The position numbers were made by a program, and so were the translations under genes. Below the pieces are notes generated by a model. That model worked only from the letters and a program-made list of their open reading frames with translations. It did not search any database and was not told the origin of the DNA. This document shows, one piece after another, positions 57,931 through 64,000 of a stretch of DNA of 64,000 nucleotides (positions within the stretch are counted from its first letter, which is position 1; each line of letters begins with the position of its first letter). The stretch is from the NCBI RefSeq assembly GCF_019393635.1, contig NC_057864.1, forward strand, positions 481,360,117-481,424,116. The letters run 5' to 3'. The DNA is from Dromiciops gliroides (lineage: Eukaryota; Chordata; Mammalia; Microbiotheria; Microbiotheriidae).

Positions 57931-59322
57931 GAGGTCCATCCCCTCTTCATCTCATTGGTTGAGGACTAAGAGGTGTATGATCTACCTGGAACACCTCTAC
58001 ATATTTCCCCTTAACATGTCCCCCCTCCTGTTCCATACATCACATGTTTGAAGATGGCAGCAGTCTATAACTTTGGGGTATTAATAGTTAATATGTATAA
58101 GCAAGTGCAGAACAAACTAGCTAGACTACTGGCTTTGAGGTCCCCTTCTATCATCTATTTCTAGCTGCCTGCAAGACTCCCTTTTAGCCTTGAGGCCCCT
58201 TTCTGCAGTTCTCCTTCCTTACCCATACTCCCTCCCTGTCTCCTTCTTCTGAGATAACAACAGTTTTCTGGCGTGACACTATTTCATTTCTCTCATCCTC
58301 CTCTATGTTTATGCCTTGATTTTCCCTATCACTGTAGTAACAGTAAATAGTCAAGCTTTTGGGGGGTATTTTTGCTCATTTTTGTGCCTGGATGTTTTTA
58401 TGAGAGAGTTGGGCTCTATTCCTATACTGTCCCAAGTTTTTGTGCTGAGACTCTGGGTCTTACTGGTAACTTTCACTGGGCTTCAGGGCTTAGCTGCTTG
58501 CTTTATCTGTAGAGTAAGCTTCCCTTCTGACTGCTATTGTGGGACTGGTTAGAACTCCCTTTTGGCCTTCCCTAGGTGTGGGTTGACCTTCTCCAGGGAG
58601 TCGTGTCTTGGTGCTGGGTTGCAAAAGTTAACAAAGTATTTCTGATAGGTGGCCTTGAAGGGGTGATCTTGTTGTTGGTTGGCCCCAGAGGTGGTGCTTT
58701 GCTGCTGGGTTGCTCTGTTAGCAGGTCCGGGAGGAATCATTTTGTTGCAAATCTGCCCAAGTGTGGGAGCCCTGCTCCTGGGTTGCTTTGGTAACTGAGT
58801 CCCTCTGCTAGCAGGCCCTGGAAGGGTAATTTTGTTGCAGATCTGCTGAGGGTTGGAGCCCCTGCTGCTGGTTTGCCCAGGAAAGGGTCTCTCTGCTGGG
58901 AGATCCCAGGGGTGCAAACTTGCTGTTGCTCAGCCTTGGGTAGGGCTTCACTACTGGTCAGCAGTGGGGTCAAGGCCTCCCTGGTAGTCTGTGCTAGCTG
59001 TGGGGTGCCTAGTGAGGGTCCCTTCTAGTCTGCCCAGACTGCTTACTTGCCTAAGGGGCTGGTGGTTTGCATGTGGATGGAGCCTCACTGATTTGCCTTG
59101 GGCTCAGAGCCCTGCTTCAGGCTCCCTGATGTGAACCCAGAAGTAGCTTCTGCTGCTGCTCTTGGACCTCATTTCCCCCCCAACCCCAGGTAAGACAAAC
59201 CTTTCCTTTTGGGCTGGTAGGCTGCTTCCCTGCTCCTGGAATGATTAAGAGGCAGTTTTATATCTGTTTGGAGGGGAAATTTGGGAGAGCTTCAGAGGGT
59301 TCCTTCTTCATTCATCATCTTG

Positions 59323-60360
59323 GCACCAGAAATATTTCATTCTATTTCTAAAAACATTTTAAATTCTTAAAACTCTAGCTTCATCTCTTCCAACAATTTT
59401 AGTTGAGTTAGCACCTGAGCTGTGTTTTCCTTGTAAATGTTTTAGAGTAATTCTCTTCTTCTGGGTTTGTGGTTTTGATCATCACTACAACCACAAGAGC
59501 TCATCATGGTGGAATTCTTGATTTGTTTGCCCATTCTTCTAGTCTACTTCATGACTTGATGTTAGGGCTGGATTCAGTCACACTCCTGAAGGGAAGATTG
59601 GGACTGGTTTTCTTCCTGCTCTCTTTGGATATTGAAGTCAGGGACAGCCTGAGGACCTGAAGATTATCAATGATGCAGGGCAGGCTGGTCCCTGTTCTAA
59701 GCCCTGCAAGTTGGTGACTTGAGTTTGGATCTGAGCAAGAGCAGACCACCACTGGACTCGGCCACATCAGCCAGATGGAAAACTCTGTTGGTTCAGAGGG
59801 ACAGAAGTATGGGCTTCCCTTTGGTCTGGAATTTCTACCTTGGTTAGGTAGAGGGCAACAATGCAGTCAGCTTGCACTAGTCCCTGTTGGTGCCCTGTTA
59901 TGGGTCTAGTGGCATCCCAGAATGAGTGTGGGACCTTCTCTTGTCTGGATGGACAGCCTCTCTCTGGGTGCTGGGGTGTTCCACCTGGATGGTCTTGGCC
60001 TGAGTCATCCCCAGTGTCTGAAGACCTCCCTAAGTGTCTCCATATGCTTTTATGGGCTAGGAAAATGACTCACTGTGACTTCTTCTGAATTTCTGCCTCA
60101 GGATTTCATCTGCTGCTTCTTCTATATCTACCTGGAGGAGTCTGTGGAGAGGAACCCACTGTGCTGCTTCTGGTACTCTGCTATACACTCCACTCCAATT
60201 TAGTAAGTCTTTAATAAATGCCTCTGTACTTGACTTGACTTTGGGTAGTTTTACCAAGCACAACTGTGGAACTGTAAGGCCAGAATGATATTCCCCTTTA
60301 CCCCAAAGCTCAGACTAGCAGAGGTAATGAAAACCACCACCACAACTTACTGACCACTGA
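59323..60360. other. Region upstream of the IRG coding exon
   Basis: Part of 59330-59480 looks like old L1 ORF1/5' UTR ('ttctcttcttctgggtttgt'). The rest is unassigned. No spaced GAAANNGAAA-type ISRE was found here by eye. Confidence 0.35.
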
Positions 60361-60389
60361 CAAAGTACAAAATGAAGGTTAAAGAAGAG

Positions 60390-60396
60390 TATAAAA
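60390..60396 (+). promoter_or_regulatory. Possible proximal TATA box
   Basis: TATAAAA 191 bp before the IRG ATG. It could serve a local promoter, but no interferon element is visible beside it. Confidence 0.25.
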
Positions 60397-60525
60397 CACA
60401 CTTATGGAATTGAGGGAGACAGATTAATATTCCAGGAGACAAACCCATAACTTGGCCTCTCTTGACACTTGTCTTTCCAGCTTGCTTTGGTATCAGCTGA
60501 TTCTAAAGGTCACTTAGATGGCCTG

Positions 60526-60561
60526 CTCTCCTTCACTTTTCTTATTCTTTCCTTTCTTCAG
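60526..60561 (+). promoter_or_regulatory. Splice acceptor before the IRG coding exon
   Basis: A long pyrimidine tract (tctccttcacttttcttatt, then ctttcctttcttcag) ends in CAG at 60559-60561, leaving 19 nt of 5' UTR before ATG. Rodent IRG genes keep the same arrangement of an intron just ahead of a single coding exon. Confidence 0.75.
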
Positions 60562-60580
60562 ACATCTTCACTGACCAGTC

Positions 60581-61831
60581 ATGAGCCATTCATCCTCTTC
60601 TTTACCATCTGAAGAAAACCCAAAGAGTTCGACTTCAAATATGACATGTGATTGTAACAATAAAGATACTGGGGGGATAGGCTTCCTGCCTGAAGAAAAA
60701 ATCACTTTGATCAAATCAACCCTGAATCAGGGGAGACTCGAAAATACAGTATCTATAATCAATGAAATAATTGAAGAGATAGATAATGCTGTCCTGAACA
60801 TTGCACTGACAGGGGAGTCGGGTACAGGAAAGTCCACTTTCATCAATGTCTTCCGGGGGGTTGGGCATGAAGATGAGGATGCTGCTAGCACGGGGGTTGT
60901 GGAAACCACCACAAACATTACTTCTTATGAACACCCAGAATTTCCCAATGTAAAGCTATGGGACCTGCCAGGCATTGGGACCCCTAATTTCCAACCAGAG
61001 AGTTATCTAGAACAAGTCAACTTCAGTCGCTATGATTTCTTTTTCATCATATCTTCATCAAGATTTCGAGTCAATGATGTGAAGCTTGGCCAGAAGATCC
61101 GAGACATGGGGAAGAAGTTTTACTTTGTTAGAACCAAAGTAGATATCGATTTGTATAATGAAAGTAGGTCTAAGCCCAAATCTTTCAATAAGGAGAATGT
61201 TTTGCAGAAGATAGAAAAGAACTGCCTACAGCATCTTCGGGAAGCACAGATTGAGGCGCCACAAGTCTTTTTAATTTCCAACTTTGACTTAGGATCCTAT
61301 GATTTCCCTAAACTGAAGGATATTTTGGCAAAAGAGCTTCCAGACCACAAACGCCACGTCTTTTTTCTGTCCCTGCCCAATATTTCTGAGGATATAATTG
61401 ATCAAAAGAGAGCTCATATTCAGTGCAGGATCTGGCGGGAGGCCTTGAAGACTGGCATTTGTTCCACTATCCCTTTCGTGGGCGTCATTAGAGAAGATGA
61501 TATTGCCCAATTAGAGAAGCATTTGACCAGTTATCAAAGAAAATTTGGGGTGGATGATGCTTCTCTTCTTAAGATCTCCAAGTCATCAAATAGACCTGTG
61601 GAAGAGGTGAAAGCCCTTATCAAGTCTCCACATCTGTTGACAATTAGGAGGGATGAAAGCATCAGTGACAAACTGTTGAGATGTGCTGAGATATTCTGCT
61701 CAGTGAATGGAGGTCTACTCGCCACTGGCCTCTACTTCAGAAAGAGTTACTATACACGCCTGTACTTCCTTGAGACAGTGGCCAATGATGCTAAAATTCT
61801 CCTCAGAAAAGTGTGGGAAACCTCTGTTTGA
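60581..61831 (+). CDS. Immunity-related GTPase (IRG), GKS type
   Basis: Interferon-inducible dynamin-like GTPase of the p47/IRG family, which in mouse acts on vacuoles that hold intracellular pathogens. One uninterrupted 416-codon frame, the usual IRG length. G1 is GESGTGKST (78-86) with the GKS lysine K84, G3 is DLPG (128-131) and G4 is TKVD (185-188). ISNFD (232-236) lies where mouse Irga6 has its LLSN segment. Flanking helical regions and FYFVRTKVD, LPNISEDIIDQKR and KSPHLLTIRRDE-type segments align with mouse Irga6 as I remember it. The protein begins MSHSSSS, without the Gly2 needed for N-myristoylation. The first ATG after the acceptor is used. I give no symbol because orthology to a named IRG is unclear. 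No break is visible. Confidence 0.93.
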   Translation: MSHSSSSLPSEENPKSSTSNMTCDCNNKDTGGIGFLPEEKITLIKSTLNQGRLENTVSIINEIIEEIDNAVLNIALTGESGTGKSTFINVFRGVGHEDEDAASTGVVETTTNITSYEHPEFPNVKLWDLPGIGTPNFQPESYLEQVNFSRYDFFFIISSSRFRVNDVKLGQKIRDMGKKFYFVRTKVDIDLYNESRSKPKSFNKENVLQKIEKNCLQHLREAQIEAPQVFLISNFDLGSYDFPKLKDILAKELPDHKRHVFFLSLPNISEDIIDQKRAHIQCRIWREALKTGICSTIPFVGVIREDDIAQLEKHLTSYQRKFGVDDASLLKISKSSNRPVEEVKALIKSPHLLTIRRDESISDKLLRCAEIFCSVNGGLLATGLYFRKSYYTRLYFLETVANDAKILLRKVWETSV

Positions 61832-62104
61832 AGGACACTGGACAAACATGGGCCTTCCAGAAAAATAGAGGAGAAGGTGGGCCTAGAGCAATGACCTTTG
61901 GTAGGACTAGCCAGGCCCATTCCCCCCTTTTTAAAAAAAAAATTTTTGCCCATTCCCCTTTATACCTATTAATGCTAGTTTGATTAAAATTCTAATGGAG
62001 GGGAAACATAAAAATTCTGATCATGAGTTAAGCTGTTGATTGCCCTTTTCATATTTCATTTCCCTTATAAAATTTTGTCGATTCCTCATACATAATAGGC
62101 ACAT

Positions 62105-62110
62105 AATAAA
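62105..62110 (+). terminator. Candidate poly(A) signal of the IRG gene
   Basis: AATAAA 274 bp after the stop, followed by 'tggttgttat' as a GT-rich element. It lies just before an L1 3'-end fragment. Confidence 0.6.
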
Positions 62111-62578
62111 TGGTTGTTATAAGAAATGATGAGGGGGGTAGTTTCAGAAAAATCTGGAAAGACTTGTATAAACTGATGCAGAATGAAGTGAGCAGAAACA
62201 GAAGAACATTGTACATAGTAACAGCAATATTGTAATGATGATCAAGGGTGAAAGACTTGGCTACAGTCATCAAGACAATGATCCAAGACAATTCTGGACC
62301 CATGATGAAAAATGCTCTCTACCTCCACAGAGACAATGGATGAACTTTGAGTGCATATTGAAATATACTTTTCTCAATTTCTTTGTGTGTGTGTTGTCTT
62401 TTGCAAAATGGCTAATATGGAAATATATTTTGCATGACTTTACATATATAATTGATATCCTATCTCTTACATTCCCAAGGGTGGGAAAAAAATTTTGAAC
62501 TCAAAATTTAAAAAAATTAATGTTAAAAATTACATGTAATTGGGAAATATTTAATGAAATAAATTTTAAAAAGATGTT
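62111..62578 (+). mobile_element. L1 3'-end fragment, sense
   Basis: Shows 'ataagaaatgatgagggggg', 'ctggaaagacttgtataaac' and 'caatgatccaagacaattct', ending 'gaaataaattttaaaaag'. Confidence 0.8.
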
Positions 62579-63030
62579 TTACAAATAGAACAAATGATTA
62601 GAGGGATGGCTTCAGAAGAATCCGGGAAGACCTCTGGGAATTGATGCGGGGTGAAGTGGCCAGGAGATTATTGTATGTGGTAACAGCAATATTGTAAAAG
62701 TGATCAGCTGCGAAAGACTTACTAACTCTGATCAGAACAATGATCTAAGACAATTCCAAAAGACTCATGATGAAAAAAGCGATCTACCTCCAGAGAGAAC
62801 AGATCAACTCTGACTGCAGATTGAAGTATAGTTGTTTTCAGTTTGTTTTTCTTGCATTTTTGGCAACATGGCTCACATGCAAATATGTCTTGCATGATTT
62901 GACATCCATAATTGATACCATATTGTTTGCCCTCTCCATGGGTGAGGTAAGGGCTAGAGGGAGGAAGAGAATTTGGAACTCAAAAAAAAAATTTAAATGC
63001 TAAAAATAAATAATAAAATTGAAAAAAAAA
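62579..63030 (+). mobile_element. Second L1 3'-end fragment, sense
   Basis: Same family directly behind the first: 'gatggcttcagaagaatccg', 'caatgatctaagacaattcc', ending 'aataataaaattgaaaaaaa'. More diverged than its neighbour, so it is probably a separate insertion. Confidence 0.75.
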
Positions 63031-63094
63031 TGCTTGTTGCTTTGCCTTGTTGACTTGATATTGTCCTTCCTTTGTTCCTTCGCAGTCACATAAT

Positions 63095-63400
63095 GTCTTT
63101 TCATAATAATTTTTATTGATAACTTTTAATTTGACATGATCCATGTTTCCCAGTGTATCCCTTCCCACTTCCCCTTCCAGAGAGCCAAACTTTGTAATGG
63201 AAAATAAAAAAGAGGGAAAGGAAACAAAGTTCAGTAAAATTAACTAAAATGCTTTTTCGATATGTGGTATTATGTATAGTGTTCTACACTCACAAACACC
63301 CACACATACAAAGGAAAGAGAGGACAATAGCCCATCACCACTAGACTAATTTCAATAATATAAAATTGCCAGAGAGTAGTTAGGTGGGAAAGTGTATCAG
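63095..63400 (-). repeat. Unclassified interspersed family, copy C
   Basis: Shares its word order with 4345-4640 and 11275-11840: 'ttttattgataacttttaa', 'cccttcccacttccccttcc', 'gttcagtaaaattaactaaa', 'gtgttctacactcacaaac'. Confidence 0.5.
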
Positions 63401-63479
63401 AGTTACAGATGTGGAGATATTAATACTACTACCTCTGCCACCATCACCACTACTTAAAAAATTTTTTTAAATTAAATGT

Positions 63480-63630
63480 TGGGGCAGCTAAATGGCACAG
63501 TGGATAGAGCACTGGCCCTGGATTCAGGAGGACCTGAGTTCAAATCCAGCCTCAGACACTTAACAATTACTAGTTGTATGACCCTAAGCAAGTCACTTAA
63601 CCCCAATTGCCTCACCAAAAAAAAAAAATT
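63480..63630 (+). mobile_element. Marsupial tRNA-derived SINE
   Basis: Complete sense copy, 'ggggcagctaaatggcacag' to an A12 tail. Confidence 0.93.
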
Positions 63631-63639
63631 AAAAGTTAA

Positions 63640-63860
63640 AGTTTGTAAAATGCTTCACATGTTATCTCATTTGATCGTTACAAGAATCCTTTAAGACAAG
63701 AGCAATTATTATTTTCACTTTACAAATGAAAATGAGACTCAAAGCAATGACTTGACTTGCCCTAGATGACACGGCTAGTTCATGCCAGAGACAGGATTTG
63801 AACTCAGGTCTTCCTAACTTCAAGTCAAACACTCTATCCAGTATACCATATAGCTGGGGA
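63640..63860 (-). repeat. MIR-type CORE-SINE antisense
   Basis: Shows 'gttatctcatttgatcgtta', 'tcactttacaaatgaaaat', 'gatttgaactcaggtcttcc' and 'ctctatccagtataccatat'. Confidence 0.75.
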
Positions 63861-64000
63861 CATAGAAGGGAGGTGGGGTAGAAGAAGAGCAAATAGATAT
63901 AGAGAAAGGAAACAATTTTAAAAGTTTACCTGTGGCTCACAAAGATGTGTGTGTCATGTCATACCAGCTCCTATTGTTTTATTGTCTCCTCCCATGAATT

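Larger units (their letters stand above)
48050..59322 (-). mobile_element. Near full-length L1, antisense, with nested insertions
   Basis: 3' end near 48050 ('ccccaattacatgtaaaaac'), 3' region to 52500, ORF2 about 52500-55626, ORF1 about 56440-57600, a long 5' UTR, and a 5' end near 59322 where 'catcatcttggcacc' is the complement of a typical marsupial L1 start. It is interrupted by an L1 piece (48517-50977), a sense L1 end (51447-51997), six antisense SINEs and one sense SINE. With these removed about 7 kb remains, so the element was probably complete at insertion. ORF2 now carries stops, frameshifts and SINEs and cannot be functional. Confidence 0.75.

Noticed and set aside
58549-58973. Open frames on the minus strand in the L1 5' UTR
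   Set aside because: GC-richer repeated-looking sequence of the L1 5' region, with no family motif.
60057-60263. 68-codon minus-strand frame
   Set aside because: No homology recognised, no splice context, opposite to the IRG gene.
60541-60561. TTTCCTTTC as a reversed ISRE ahead of the IRG ATG
   Set aside because: The blocks are one base apart, not two, and the run is better explained as the pyrimidine tract of the splice acceptor.

Overview
The window is nuclear DNA of a marsupial. It is crowded with marsupial tRNA-derived SINEs of the 'gcagctaggtggcacagtgg' type, MIR/CORE-SINEs, L2 fragments, marsupial L1 and an RTE/BovB-like piece. The SINE head looks closer to the Australian (WSINE-like) type than the opossum type, but the species cannot be fixed from the sequence alone. 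Only two protein-coding genes can be supported, both on the + strand.

Layout. (1) 1-3000: intergenic, with old MIR fragments, a dinucleotide tract and an RTE/BovB-like piece. (2) 3004-12370: complete CRYGS (gamma-S crystallin), with a TATA promoter and a Maf-type site, three coding exons (7 + 81 + 90 codons), two repeat-filled introns and a poly(A) signal. (3) 12371-16872: intergenic repeats, ending in a 0.5-kb pyrimidine-rich and (TA)n tract and a SINE. (4) 16871-44814: a head-to-tail triplication of an ~8.13-kb unit, nearly identical between copies. The third unit is interrupted at 41022-44758 by a young, internally shortened LTR retroelement with 369-bp LTRs that look identical. (5) 44815-59322: antisense L1 material, including a near full-length L1 (3' end near 48050, 5' end near 59322) that carries another L1 fragment and seven SINEs. 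(6) 60562-62110: the single coding exon of an immunity-related GTPase (IRG, GKS type, 416 aa). (7) 62111-64000: L1 3'-end fragments, SINE and MIR.

Main observation. Each 8.1-kb unit contains one short stretch free of recognisable repeats. In it a GAS-like site overlaps a three-block ISRE (GAAA-AT-GAAA-CT-GAAA), followed about 165 bp later by a perfect splice donor (AG|GTAAGT). The only IRG coding exon lies downstream on the same strand and has a strong splice acceptor 19 nt before its ATG. Rodent IRG genes have this form: interferon-responsive promoter, untranslated first exon, then a single coding exon. I infer that the duplicated unit carries the promoter and first exon of this IRG gene, so one GTPase coding exon may be served by three tandem interferon-responsive promoters. 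Each unit junction holds a SINE whose flanks do not match, as expected if the duplication arose by unequal crossover between two SINEs. No prokaryotic, CRISPR or plasmid feature is present.
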